Shown here: positions 16,437-25,439 of the stretch, piece after piece
Layout: every line of letters starts with the position of its first letter
Position numbering within the stretch: the first letter of the stretch is position 1
DNA from: Pelagibacter sp052048135
GTDB taxonomy: Bacteria; Pseudomonadota; Alphaproteobacteria; Pelagibacterales; Pelagibacteraceae
Direction of reading: 5' to 3'
NCBI RefSeq assembly: GCF_052048135.1
Contig: NZ_JBNAIM010000002.1
Location: forward strand, 434,001 to 498,000
Length of the DNA stretch: 64,000 nucleotides
Translations under genes and position numbers: made by a program
Notes under the pieces: generated by a model
What the model was told of the DNA's origin: nothing
Seen by the model: only the letters and a program-made list of their open reading frames with translations
Databases searched by the model: none

Positions 16437-17918
16437 TTAGTTATTTGAAGCAGTACTTAATAAAGATAGTTGAGTAATTTTATTATCACCAAGTTCATCA
16501 ATTGGTTTTACCGGATAATCTCCTGTAAAATAATGATCAGTTAATTGGGGATAACTTTCGTTTCTTTTCTCAAACCCGATAGCTCTATACATTCCGTCTA
16601 TTGATAAAAACTTTAAAGATTTTGCCCCTATATATTCACATATCTCATCATTGGTTTTATTTGCAGCTAACAATTCTTTTTTAGTCGGAGTATCCACTCC
16701 ATAGAAATCAGGATATTTAATCTCTGGGCAAGCAATTTTTACATGAACTTCTTTTGCTCCAGCATCATAAAGCATTTTTACAATTTTATAAGATGTAGTT
16801 CCTCTAACTAAAGAGTCGTCAATAAGAATTATTTTTTTATTTTTAATAGCTGATTGATTTGCATTTAATTTTAATTTCACTCCTAAACTCCTGATTTTTT
16901 GACTAGGTTCAATAAAAGTTCTACCTACATAATGATTACGCACTAATCCTAGCTCAAAATTCATACCTAAATGTTGAGCAAAACCTAATGCTGCTGCATT
17001 ACCTGAGTCTGGAACTGGAACAATAATATCTGCATCTATATCATTTTCTTTAGCAAGTTCAGCTCCAAGACTTTTACGATGTTCATAGGCTGTTTTGCCA
17101 TCAAGAATACTGTCAGGCCTTGCAAAATATATATATTCAAAAACACAAGGTCTAACTTTTTTTTTCGGAAAAGGTTTAATACTTTCTAATTTATCATTTT
17201 CAATAAGCACAATCTCTCCATTCTCAACTTCTCTAATAAATTTTGCTCCAATTATATCTAAAGCGCATGTTTCCGATGCTAAAACATAACTATTTTTCAA
17301 TTTTCCAATTACTAGCGGTCTGATACCAAATGGATCTCTAACTCCAATTAATGATCTTTGAGTTAGCATTACTAAAGCATATCCACCTTGTATTTGAAAT
17401 ATAGCATCAACAATTTTATCTATAGTTTTTGTTCTTTTTGATTTTGCAATTAGTTGCACAATTGTTTCTGTATCGGATGTTGTGTAAAAAATTGCACCTT
17501 CTTCAACTAATTTTTTTCTTAAAAAAATTGAATTTGTTAAATTTCCATTATGTGCTACTCCTATACCACCAGCATTTGTGTCAGCAAAAAAAGGTTGAAT
17601 ATTTCTTAAAGTATTTTCACCTGTTGTACTATATCGATTATGTCCTATGGCATAATCTCCCTGAAGTTTTTTTAGAATTTTTTCTTTGTTGAAGTTATCG
17701 CCAACCAACCCAAATCTTTTTTCAGAAAAATATTGTTTTCCATCAAATGTAACTATACCACAGCCTTCTTGTCCACGATGTTGAAGGGCATGAAGACCTA
17801 ACGCAGTTAATGCTGAGGCATCTTTAGCATTACTAATGCCAAATATACCACATTCTTCTTTAAGCTTTGGATTAAAGATCTTCAATTTTTTCTTTTGAGT
17901 CTTTATAAGTTTTTTCAT
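16437..17918 (-). CDS. purF: Amidophosphoribosyltransferase (PurF)
   Basis: Commits PRPP and glutamine to purine synthesis, giving phosphoribosylamine. The glutaminase N-terminus is CGIFGI with nucleophile C23, after a basic 22-residue leader that would have to be trimmed, as PurF propeptides of this branch usually are. The PRPP loop IILIDDSLVRGTTS and the Fe-S-type cysteines downstream fit the Bacillus-like group. The ATG overlaps cvpA by 47 bp; an in-frame TTG at 17885 would cut the overlap to 14 bp and the leader to 11 residues. The cvpA-purF order is widely conserved. Confidence 0.95.
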   Translation of the reverse strand: MKKLIKTQKKKLKIFNPKLKEECGIFGISNAKDASALTALGLHALQHRGQEGCGIVTFDGKQYFSEKRFGLVGDNFNKEKILKKLQGDYAIGHNRYSTTGENTLRNIQPFFADTNAGGIGVAHNGNLTNSIFLRKKLVEEGAIFYTTSDTETIVQLIAKSKRTKTIDKIVDAIFQIQGGYALVMLTQRSLIGVRDPFGIRPLVIGKLKNSYVLASETCALDIIGAKFIREVENGEIVLIENDKLESIKPFPKKKVRPCVFEYIYFARPDSILDGKTAYEHRKSLGAELAKENDIDADIIVPVPDSGNAAALGFAQHLGMNFELGLVRNHYVGRTFIEPSQKIRSLGVKLKLNANQSAIKNKKIILIDDSLVRGTTSYKIVKMLYDAGAKEVHVKIACPEIKYPDFYGVDTPTKKELLAANKTNDEICEYIGAKSLKFLSIDGMYRAIGFEKRNESYPQLTDHYFTGDYPVKPIDELGDNKITQLSLLSTASNN

Positions 17919-18417
17919 TAGGAAATTCTTTCAATAAATAATTACTACCTTTTTCTAAATATGGGAAGATGAATGATCTATCTAAATTTATTGGCCATTT
18001 GTCATGATTATAGACTATATGAGCACCAGAAAAGATGCATATAGAGATGATATATGCCCTTATGAAACCAAAAAAGAATCCAAATACAGTATCTAAACTA
18101 CCTAGACCAGTATAATTGATGGCTTTACTTATACCTTTATTAACCATTAAAACGAGAAATATAACTACAATAAATATTGCAATTCCAAGACTAATGTCGA
18201 GAACATACTCATTATCAATAATGTCTTTTAAATAAGGTTTTATTTTAGGAAATATTAAAAGAGTTATTATGTAGGCCACTAGCCATTTCGCCATTGAAAG
18301 AATGCTTAAAACAAAACCCTTTTTATAACATTTAATTAATGACAATATTGTTATGATTATATAAATCAAATCAATAATTGAAGTAGCTTCATAAAAATTT
18401 ACAAAGACATCCTGCAT
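17872..18417 (-). CDS. cvpA: CvpA-family membrane protein
   Basis: A 181-residue protein with about four hydrophobic spans and the CvpA pattern (IDLIYIIITILSLIKCYKKGF, GLGSLDTVFGFFFGFIRA). Originally tied to colicin V production in E. coli; members are inner-membrane proteins of uncertain function often placed just before purF, as here. The start directly follows the stop of the RND exporter. Confidence 0.85.
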   Translation of the reverse strand: MQDVFVNFYEATSIIDLIYIIITILSLIKCYKKGFVLSILSMAKWLVAYIITLLIFPKIKPYLKDIIDNEYVLDISLGIAIFIVVIFLVLMVNKGISKAINYTGLGSLDTVFGFFFGFIRAYIISICIFSGAHIVYNHDKWPINLDRSFIFPYLEKGSNYLLKEFPNEKTYKDSKEKIEDL

Positions 18418-20802
18418 TTAAATATCTTTAAATGGTTTTATAAATAATATTAAGGAGGGGAGCAAGGTTAATACTGAAATCATTGCTAGTAACATTGCTA
18501 ATCCAGTAAAAATACCAAAATAAATTGTTGGTATAAATTTTGATAAAACTAATATTGAAAAACCAAAAACAATTGTGATTGATGTATTCAAAATTGCTTT
18601 CCCAACAGTTGAATGACACAACACTAAAGTTTTCTTATAATCTTTTGAATTATCAAACTCTTCTTTGAATCTATAAATATAATGAATGCTATTGTCGACC
18701 GCAATGCCAATTGTAATTGCAGCAATAGTTATTGTCATCATATCTAAAGGAATACCAAGTAATCCAATAACTCCCAAAATAAAAAAAGCAGCAATAAAAT
18801 TTGGAACTACACCAATTAAAGAAAGTTTAATATTCTTAAAAAGAACTAAAAACATTCCAAATATACCCACCATTACTAAACCTAAAGTAAGAATTTGTGA
18901 TTTAAAGAGGCTTTGAAGGAGGTTATTAAATAAAATTAAAACACCAGCTAACTTAAAGTCTTTTTCTTCAATACCTAATTTATTTTTAAGATCATAATTT
19001 ATCTTATTGATTAATTCATTTCTCCTTAAATTATCTTGTGAGTCTATTATTCTTAAATTAATTCTTGCCTCATTATCTTTTATAGAAATATATGGATCAA
19101 TTATTTCTGTTTTTATACTTTCAGGTATTTTAGAATAAAGCACACCCATTTCTAAAGTTCCTAAAGGCTTATTATTATTAAGCATCGTAGCAACATCAAT
19201 TATTGATGAAAATGATAAAACTTTTCCAACTTGCGGTAAACTATCAAGATAGTTATGCACTAAGGAAATTCTGTCGATTTTATCCTTTGTAAACCAATAT
19301 TTATCATCATCTTTATTTTCCCCGGTATCCCAATCTTCAAAGTCATCATCAGTTTCTTGATTTTTATTTTTTGGAAATTTTAAAATCACTTCAAGAGGCG
19401 TTGTGCCACCTAATTTTTCATCTATTAGTTTCATCCCCTTATAAATTTCAGTTTTTTTACTAAAATAATTAATAAAGCTATTCTCTACTTCTAGACGACT
19501 TATACCAATTAGACTAAGTAAAATTACTATAATTGTTACAGTGAAAATTGTTTTATGATTTTTCAAGGATATTTCCGCAAAAAAAGATGTAATTTTTGAA
19601 TCACCATATTTTTTTTGTGAAATATTTTCTTTAGGTGCAAAATTTATTAATGATGGCAGTAAAGTAAAAGTAATTAAAAATGATGTAACCAAACCCAAAG
19701 TCATCATCCAGCCAAAATCAATGATTGGCTTAATTTCACTAAAAATTAATGATAGAAAAGCAATTATTGTTGTTAGAGCAGTATATAAAATTGGCCAAAA
19801 CATTTTACGTGTTGTTAAAACTAATAATTCTTCAGTTTTTTTATCTGGATGATATTCTTTGATTTGTAAAAATCTTGTGCTCATATGAATGTTCATAGCC
19901 ATAGTTAAGATTAACATTAAGGCAATAAAGTTTGAGGAAATAACAGTTACTTTCCACCCTAATAAACCCAATAATCCTGTCATAATTATTACTGAAAAAA
20001 AACAGCTACTTATTGGAACTATAATCCAAATCAATCTTCTAAAAACAAACCACAAAGTTCCAATAATAAATAAAAAAACTCCTATTCCAAAAACAATGAT
20101 GTCACTTTTTATAAATGTCATCATGTCATCAGCTATCATTGGAATCCCACCTAAATGTATTTTTCCTACATTTTCATAGCTTTTAATAACATCTCTTATT
20201 TCAAGAATATTTTGATGATTTTGTTTTTTGATCTCATCCTTGTAAGCTTCTATTTCTTTTGTTGTTTTATTCAAAATATCTTCCAGCTCTCTGTCTTTTT
20301 TTATGTTTACAATTATTCCACTAGTTTTAGCGTCTTCACTGATAACGAAGTTTCTAAAAACTGGGCTACTTAGAATTTCATTAAATCCTCTATCTCTATC
20401 GATTTCTTCATCTTTTAAAGTTTTGAAATTTTCAAGTCTTTCCTGTAAAGGAGCATCAGAACTATTCAATAATGGAATATCTAAAAGTGTAACAACACTA
20501 TGAACCCAATCTAAACTTTGTATTTTATATTTTAAACTTAAAAGATTATTGATTGAGGCATCTGAAATCATCCCTTCTTTTGGAGTATATGTAAGAATTA
20601 AGAATTCCTTAGACCCATATCGCTCTGTAATTTCTTTCAAATATTTTAAATCAGGATCACCATCAATTAGCAAAGTATCAGATGAAGCATCTAATTTGAA
20701 ATCTTTAGAATAATAACCAAAAGTCAATAAAGTAATTAGCAAAATTACAAAAATAGACCTAGGATTTTTAAGGATTATGTTTTGATAAAATTGGGCAATC
20801 AT
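18418..20802 (-). CDS. RND-superfamily exporter (MMPL/HAE3-like, sterol-sensing type)
   Basis: A 794-residue protein with the RND plan: an N-terminal span (about 15-32), a large periplasmic loop, a bundle of about five spans (about 225-390), a further span near 415-435, a second periplasmic loop with an acidic DDDFEDWDTGEN stretch, and a final bundle (about 640-790). The proton-relay aspartate is seen in the second bundle (AVDNSIHY) but the matching first-bundle site reads AMNIHMS. Relatives move hydrophobic or lipid-like molecules and often pair with a lipoprotein-sorting partner, which is absent here. Substrate unknown. Confidence 0.85.
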   Translation of the reverse strand: MIAQFYQNIILKNPRSIFVILLITLLTFGYYSKDFKLDASSDTLLIDGDPDLKYLKEITERYGSKEFLILTYTPKEGMISDASINNLLSLKYKIQSLDWVHSVVTLLDIPLLNSSDAPLQERLENFKTLKDEEIDRDRGFNEILSSPVFRNFVISEDAKTSGIIVNIKKDRELEDILNKTTKEIEAYKDEIKKQNHQNILEIRDVIKSYENVGKIHLGGIPMIADDMMTFIKSDIIVFGIGVFLFIIGTLWFVFRRLIWIIVPISSCFFSVIIMTGLLGLLGWKVTVISSNFIALMLILTMAMNIHMSTRFLQIKEYHPDKKTEELLVLTTRKMFWPILYTALTTIIAFLSLIFSEIKPIIDFGWMMTLGLVTSFLITFTLLPSLINFAPKENISQKKYGDSKITSFFAEISLKNHKTIFTVTIIVILLSLIGISRLEVENSFINYFSKKTEIYKGMKLIDEKLGGTTPLEVILKFPKNKNQETDDDFEDWDTGENKDDDKYWFTKDKIDRISLVHNYLDSLPQVGKVLSFSSIIDVATMLNNNKPLGTLEMGVLYSKIPESIKTEIIDPYISIKDNEARINLRIIDSQDNLRRNELINKINYDLKNKLGIEEKDFKLAGVLILFNNLLQSLFKSQILTLGLVMVGIFGMFLVLFKNIKLSLIGVVPNFIAAFFILGVIGLLGIPLDMMTITIAAITIGIAVDNSIHYIYRFKEEFDNSKDYKKTLVLCHSTVGKAILNTSITIVFGFSILVLSKFIPTIYFGIFTGLAMLLAMISVLTLLPSLILFIKPFKDI

Positions 20803-20823
20803 TTAACCCTTTTATATTGGAAT

Positions 20824-22239
20824 TTAGTTGTTTTGAGTATCTTTAAATTTGGTAAACATCGCCTCAAACTCAAGAGTGACATTCCCCGTTGGACCATGTC
20901 TTTGTTTACCAATAATTATTTCTGCTAAATTTGAAATTTCATTCATTTTTGCTTGCCATTCTGCATGTTCAACAGTCGCAGGTCTAGGTTCTTTTCTTTC
21001 TAAATAATATGCCTCTCTATAAACAAACATAACAACATCTGCATCCTGTTCAATTGAACCTGACTCTCTTAAATCAGATAATTGAGGTTTTTTATCATCT
21101 CTCTGTTCAACAGCTCTAGAAAGTTGTGAAAGTGCTAGAACTGGTACACCAAGTTCTTTGGCAATAGCTTTTAATCCTTGTGTAATTTCTGAAATTTCCT
21201 GAACTCTCCCATCTTTATTATTAAAAGTTCCTTTCATAAGCTGAATGTAGTCTACTACAATCATATCTAAGCCAAATCTTCTTTTAATTCTTCTTGCTCT
21301 ATTGCTCATTGCGGCAATGCTTATAGCTGGTGTTTCATCAATATATAAAGGTAGTTCTGCAATATTTTTTGAAGTTTCTATAAATTTATCAAATTGCTCA
21401 TCTGAGATTTTACCTCTTCTTATGTCATTTGATTTAATTCTTGATTGTTCAGCTAGTATTCTAGTTGAAAGTTGTTCTGAGGACATTTCTAGTGAAAAAA
21501 AAGCTATTGAAGATTTTTTTCCTCTGTCTTGTAGTTTTTGAGCTGCATTGAATGCTATATTTGTTGCTAATGCAGTTTTTCCCATAGAAGGCCTTCCTGC
21601 TATGATGATCAAATCTGATTGATGAAGTCCACCCAATCTATCATCCAAATCTCTAAGACCTGTTGGTACTCCCACGATACCTTCTTCATTTTTATAAGCA
21701 GCTGAAGCCATTTCAATTGTTTGTTTGATAGCTTCGTCGAATTTAATTAAGGAACTAGAGGTACCTTTTTCTGCTAATTCAAATAACAATTTTTCTTGTC
21801 TTTCTATAATATTTTGACCATTTGTGTTTAAGTCATTTAATTTAGCAGTATCAATTGTTTGTTCAGAAATTTTTATTAATTCTCTCCTTACAAACATATC
21901 ATATATGATCTTGGAATATTCAGTTGCCTGTCTTACAGATGTTGAAAATTTTGTAATTTTAACTAAATATTCAGGGACATTTAATTCATCTTTTTCATTT
22001 TCAAAATAGTTTTTTAAAGTAATTGGATTAGCAAGCATTCCTTTGTAGATTAAATTTTCAATTGCTTCGAAGATTTTTTGATGCATTGGATCAAAAAAAT
22101 TTTTACTTGATATTATAGTATTTAAGTCATCAAAAATTTCATTATTAACTAGAATTGATCCAATGACAGATTGTTCTGCTTCAATATTATTTGGTAATTC
22201 TTTGAATTGATCTTTAACTAAACTTAGGTTATTTTCCAT
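20824..22239 (-). CDS. dnaB: Replicative DNA helicase DnaB
   Basis: Hexameric 5'-3' helicase at the replication fork. The N-terminal primase-interacting domain (about 15-120) is followed by a linker and the RecA-like domain with Walker A GRPSMGKTALA (K221), Walker B MIVVDYIQLM and the LSQLSR motif. Length 471 residues is normal and no intein is present. It lies downstream of rplI in the usual alphaproteobacterial order. Confidence 0.97.
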   Translation of the reverse strand: MENNLSLVKDQFKELPNNIEAEQSVIGSILVNNEIFDDLNTIISSKNFFDPMHQKIFEAIENLIYKGMLANPITLKNYFENEKDELNVPEYLVKITKFSTSVRQATEYSKIIYDMFVRRELIKISEQTIDTAKLNDLNTNGQNIIERQEKLLFELAEKGTSSSLIKFDEAIKQTIEMASAAYKNEEGIVGVPTGLRDLDDRLGGLHQSDLIIIAGRPSMGKTALATNIAFNAAQKLQDRGKKSSIAFFSLEMSSEQLSTRILAEQSRIKSNDIRRGKISDEQFDKFIETSKNIAELPLYIDETPAISIAAMSNRARRIKRRFGLDMIVVDYIQLMKGTFNNKDGRVQEISEITQGLKAIAKELGVPVLALSQLSRAVEQRDDKKPQLSDLRESGSIEQDADVVMFVYREAYYLERKEPRPATVEHAEWQAKMNEISNLAEIIIGKQRHGPTGNVTLEFEAMFTKFKDTQNN

Positions 22240-22306
22240 TTTAAGAATTTATATAAATTTAAGGAAAAATAAATTCTTAATATTGATTGGGGAAAAAATT
22301 GTATAA

Positions 22307-22765
22307 TTATCCAATAGTTTCTGCAGACTCAACTACAATATGTATTTCTGCATCAATCTCTGAATGTAAAGAAATCTTTACTTTAAATTTTCCTAATGAC
22401 TTAATTTCTTTTATTGGCTGTATCATTGATGGTTTAATTTCCAATTTTTCTATTTCTTGAATAAGTTTTGAAATTTCTGTTGGCTTAACAGAGCCATATA
22501 ATTCTTTGTTTTCAGTGCTAAGTTTTTTTACTTTGTATTCTTTTTTATTAATCTTTTCAGCAATTTTTTTTGCTTCTAATTTTTTTTCGTTATCTTTTTT
22601 AGATAACTGAGATTTAATTTTTTCTACTTCTTTTATATTGTTTTTCGAAGCGTATAATGCTTTTTTATTAGCAATTAAAAAGTTTCTTGCAAAACCTCTT
22701 TTAACATCTATTACCTCACCTATAGATCCAATTCTTTTTAAATTTTCCAATAAGATAACTTTCAT
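22307..22765 (-). CDS. rplI: 50S ribosomal protein L9
   Basis: Binds 23S rRNA at the base of the L1 stalk. The N-terminal signature (NLKRIGSIGEVIDVKRGFARNFL, quoted only in part: GSIGEVIDVKRGFARN) is clear, followed by the long linker helix and C-terminal domain; 152 residues. It follows rpsR by 1 bp. Confidence 0.97.
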   Translation of the reverse strand: MKVILLENLKRIGSIGEVIDVKRGFARNFLIANKKALYASKNNIKEVEKIKSQLSKKDNEKKLEAKKIAEKINKKEYKVKKLSTENKELYGSVKPTEISKLIQEIEKLEIKPSMIQPIKEIKSLGKFKVKISLHSEIDAEIHIVVESAETIG

Positions 22766-22766
22766 T

Positions 22767-23039
22767 TTATAATAGGGCGAGATTTCTAGCTCTTTTTATA
22801 GATAAAGACAATTCTCTCTGTTTTTTTTGACTAACGTTTGTAATTCTTGAGGGTAGTATTTTTCCATTTTCTGATACGTATCTTTTAAGTAGTTTAATAT
22901 TTTTATAGTCAATTTTTGGGGCTCCTTTGACTGATAAAGGACAACTTTTTTTAAATTTATATTTATTTGGTTGAAAAATACTTAATTTAGCAAAATTGCT
23001 TTGTTTTCCTCTTTTATTCCCACTTTGTCTCTTTGGCAT
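22767..23039 (-). CDS. rpsR: 30S ribosomal protein S18
   Basis: Small-subunit platform protein that partners S6. The 90-residue protein carries the S18 core (KIDYKNIKLLKRYVSENGKI region, then PSRITNVSQKKQRELS) with an extended basic N-terminus. It lies between rpsF and rplI with gaps of 1-2 bp. Confidence 0.97.
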   Translation of the reverse strand: MPKRQSGNKRGKQSNFAKLSIFQPNKYKFKKSCPLSVKGAPKIDYKNIKLLKRYVSENGKILPSRITNVSQKKQRELSLSIKRARNLALL

Positions 23040-23041
23040 AT

Positions 23042-23395
23042 TTAATTTTTAGTACTTTCTTTTTTTTCAGACTCTTCTTTTCTTGAAAAATAATTAGAGT
23101 CTAAATCAAACTCTTTGACTCTTACTGTTAAATATCTCAATAATTTTTTATCGATTGCTTCATTTTTTTCCAATTCATCAATTACATTGCCTTTACCTTT
23201 AATTTTAAAGTGTATGTAACTTCCTTTCTTATTCTTTTTAATCAAATAAGATAAATTTAAAAGACCCCAATTTTCTGTTTTAATTACTTCACCATTATTC
23301 TTTTCTACAATTTTAGAATATTTTTCTGTTAGTTGCTTGATTTCACTAGGCGAAGTATCTTGCCTTGCTATAATTGTGTGTTCGTATAAATTCAT
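23042..23395 (-). CDS. rpsF: 30S ribosomal protein S6
   Basis: Platform protein that binds S18. N-terminus NLYEHTIIARQDTSP and the GLLNLSYLIKKNKKGSY block are typical; 117 residues with a charged Lys/Glu tail. First gene of the rpsF-rpsR-rplI group; dnaB likely follows in the same transcript. Confidence 0.97.
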   Translation of the reverse strand: MNLYEHTIIARQDTSPSEIKQLTEKYSKIVEKNNGEVIKTENWGLLNLSYLIKKNKKGSYIHFKIKGKGNVIDELEKNEAIDKKLLRYLTVRVKEFDLDSNYFSRKEESEKKESTKN

Positions 23396-23427
23396 TTAAG
23401 TTCTTTAATAAAATGTGAGGATATACT

Positions 23428-23456
23428 ATTATAACCCTTATTTATCAATAGCAAAA
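23428..23456 (-). promoter_or_regulatory. Probable promoter of rpsF-rpsR-rplI
   Basis: On the minus strand a perfect TATAAT (23428-23433) sits 17 bases from TTTTGC (23451-23456). The implied 5' leader is only about 25-30 bases, leaving little room for a classical S6:S18 leader structure. Confidence 0.5.
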
Positions 23457-23481
23457 AGTATAAAAAAAAGGTTTTTTTTAG

Positions 23482-24408
23482 ATGTTTTCAGTAATTTTTC
23501 CCGGTCAAGGTTCCCAATCAATTGGCATGGGAAAAGAATTTTTTGAAAAATATAGTTTAGTAAAAAATTTATTTAAAGAAGCTGACGAATCTTTAGGAAT
23601 TTCTTTATCTAAAATTATTTTAGAGGGACCTAAAGAAGAGTTAGATTTAACAATCAATACTCAACCAGCAATTTTTTTGGTTAGTTATTCTATATTTCAG
23701 GTTATGAAAACAGAATTTAATATAAACTTAAATGAAGCAAAATACTTTGCAGGCCATTCATTGGGTGAATATTCAGCATTATCATCTGCAAATTATTTGA
23801 ATTTTTCAGATACAATTAAACTTTTGAGAGCAAGGGGAGAGTCTATGCAAAATGCAGTGCCTAAAGGAGAAGGTGGAATGTTAGCTGTTTTGGGCTCAAA
23901 AGTTGAAGTTATAGAAAATATTTTAAAAGAAAATGAAAAAGATTTTACAGTTGAAATTGCTAACGATAACTCTGAAGGGCAGATTGTATTAAGTGGAAAA
24001 AATAATGATTTAACTAGATTAATCCCATTATTAAAAATACAAAATATCAAAAATATAAAATTACCAGTAAGTGCGCCATTTCATTGTAAACTTATGAAAA
24101 AATCGACCGAAATAATGAAAAAAAAAATTGAAGAAATGAATTTCCAAGAATCTAAAAATAAATTAATTTCAAATGTGACTGCAAAAGAAATTATCAATCA
24201 AGAAGAATTAAAGAAACTACTAATAGAACAGATAGAAAGTAGAGTGAGATGGAGAGAAAGTGTTGTTAACATGATTAGCAAAGGAGTTGATCACTTCATT
24301 GAAATTGGACCTGGAAAAGTATTGTCAGGACTTATAAAAAGAATAGATAAGAATGTAAAAATAAATACAATAAATAACGATAGTGATATAAAAGATTTAA
24401 AAATATGA
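23482..24408 (+). CDS. fabD: Malonyl-CoA:ACP transacylase FabD
   Basis: Loads malonyl groups onto acyl carrier protein. FPGQGSQ (7-13) opens the protein, the catalytic serine is S93 in GHSLGE, and the active-site histidine lies in SAPFHCKLM near residue 200. Length 308 is typical. It overlaps fabG by 4 bp (ATGA). Confidence 0.96.
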   Translation: MFSVIFPGQGSQSIGMGKEFFEKYSLVKNLFKEADESLGISLSKIILEGPKEELDLTINTQPAIFLVSYSIFQVMKTEFNINLNEAKYFAGHSLGEYSALSSANYLNFSDTIKLLRARGESMQNAVPKGEGGMLAVLGSKVEVIENILKENEKDFTVEIANDNSEGQIVLSGKNNDLTRLIPLLKIQNIKNIKLPVSAPFHCKLMKKSTEIMKKKIEEMNFQESKNKLISNVTAKEIINQEELKKLLIEQIESRVRWRESVVNMISKGVDHFIEIGPGKVLSGLIKRIDKNVKINTINNDSDIKDLKI

Positions 24409-25142
24409 TTAACCTTAATAAAAAAAAAATAATAATTACAGGTGCATCTGGTGGAATTGGCAATTCAATAGTAAAAAAATTAAGTGATTTCGGAGCAAAT
24501 ATACTTGCAACAGGAACTAAAATTGAAAAATTAGAGGAACTTAAATCAAAATATAAAAATATTAATATTATAAAATTTGACATTTCCCAAAGTGATAAAA
24601 TTGAAGAATTTATTGATAATGCAACTAATGAACTTGGTGGGAATTTAGATTGTATTATAAATAATGCTGGTTTGACTCAAGATAATTTAGCAATTCGGAT
24701 GAGTTTAGAAGAGTGGAGAAAAGTAATAGATATTAATTTAACCTCAACATTTTTGTTAAGTAAATTTGCAATAAAAAAAATGTTAAAAAATAAGTCTGGC
24801 AAGATAGTGAATATCACTTCTGTAGTAGGACACACAGGTAATTTAGGACAAACAAATTATACTGCATCAAAAGCTGGTATTGTGGCGATGTCAAAAAGTT
24901 TAGCAATTGAATACGCAAAAAAAAATATAAATATTAACTGTATTTCGCCTGGTTTTATTAAAACTGCTATGACAGATAAAATAGATGAAAAATTTAAAGA
25001 ATTAATAATATCAAAAATACCCTCTGCAAGATTAGGTGAACCTGATGATGTCGCTAATGCAGTTCTTTTCTTGGCTTCTGATCAATCTAATTATATTAAT
25101 GGGGAGACAATACATGTTAATGGGGGCATGTATATGGCTTGA
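24405..25142 (+). CDS. fabG: 3-oxoacyl-ACP reductase FabG
   Basis: NADPH-dependent reduction of 3-oxoacyl-ACP in fatty-acid synthesis. Short-chain dehydrogenase fold with TGASGGIG (12-19), NNAG (86-89) and the catalytic S139, Y152 and K156. The N-terminus MINLNKKK is followed directly by the Rossmann strand, supporting this start. Its TGA stop is embedded in the -35 box of the acpP promoter. Confidence 0.96.
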   Translation: MINLNKKKIIITGASGGIGNSIVKKLSDFGANILATGTKIEKLEELKSKYKNINIIKFDISQSDKIEEFIDNATNELGGNLDCIINNAGLTQDNLAIRMSLEEWRKVIDINLTSTFLLSKFAIKKMLKNKSGKIVNITSVVGHTGNLGQTNYTASKAGIVAMSKSLAIEYAKKNININCISPGFIKTAMTDKIDEKFKELIISKIPSARLGEPDDVANAVLFLASDQSNYINGETIHVNGGMYMA

Positions 25143-25166
25143 CAAAACAAGTATTTAAACTATTAA
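25139..25166 (+). promoter_or_regulatory. Strong promoter of acpP
   Basis: A perfect TTGACA (25139-25144) is followed by a 16-base gap and TATTAA (25161-25166), about 20 bases before the Shine-Dalgarno AAAGGA. The -35 box includes the fabG stop codon. It would let ACP be made in excess over the enzymes upstream. Confidence 0.6.
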
Positions 25167-25191
25167 GAATTTTATAACAAAAAGGATGAAT

Positions 25192-25431
25192 ATGTCAGAA
25201 GATGTTTCAAGCAAGGTTAAAAAGATAGTAGCAGATCACCTAGGTATAGATGAGGCAAAAGTTACTGAAGAGTCTAGTTTTATAGATGATTTAGGTGCTG
25301 ATAGTCTAGATACAGTTGAATTAGTAATGGCTTTCGAAGAAGAATTTGGATCAGAAATTTCTGATAGTGAAGCTGAGAAAATTTTAACAGTAGGTGATGC
25401 TGTAAAATTTATTGAAGGAAAAGCAAATTAA
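25192..25431 (+). CDS. acpP: Acyl carrier protein
   Basis: Small acidic carrier of fatty-acyl chains as a phosphopantetheine thioester; attachment serine is S38 in GADSLDTVEL. I choose the second of two nearby ATGs because AAAGGA lies 5 bases before it, whereas the first ATG (25186) overlaps that Shine-Dalgarno; this gives 79 residues. The fabF and mltG genes that commonly follow acpP in alphaproteobacteria are missing and gmk comes next after 8 bp. Confidence 0.96.
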   Translation: MSEDVSSKVKKIVADHLGIDEAKVTEESSFIDDLGADSLDTVELVMAFEEEFGSEISDSEAEKILTVGDAVKFIEGKAN

Positions 25432-25439
25432 CTTTTTTC

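Noticed and set aside
23396..23481. S6:S18 autoregulatory leader upstream of rpsF
   Set aside because: The likely TATAAT leaves a leader of about 25-30 bases, and I could not draw the expected bulged CCG-containing stem.
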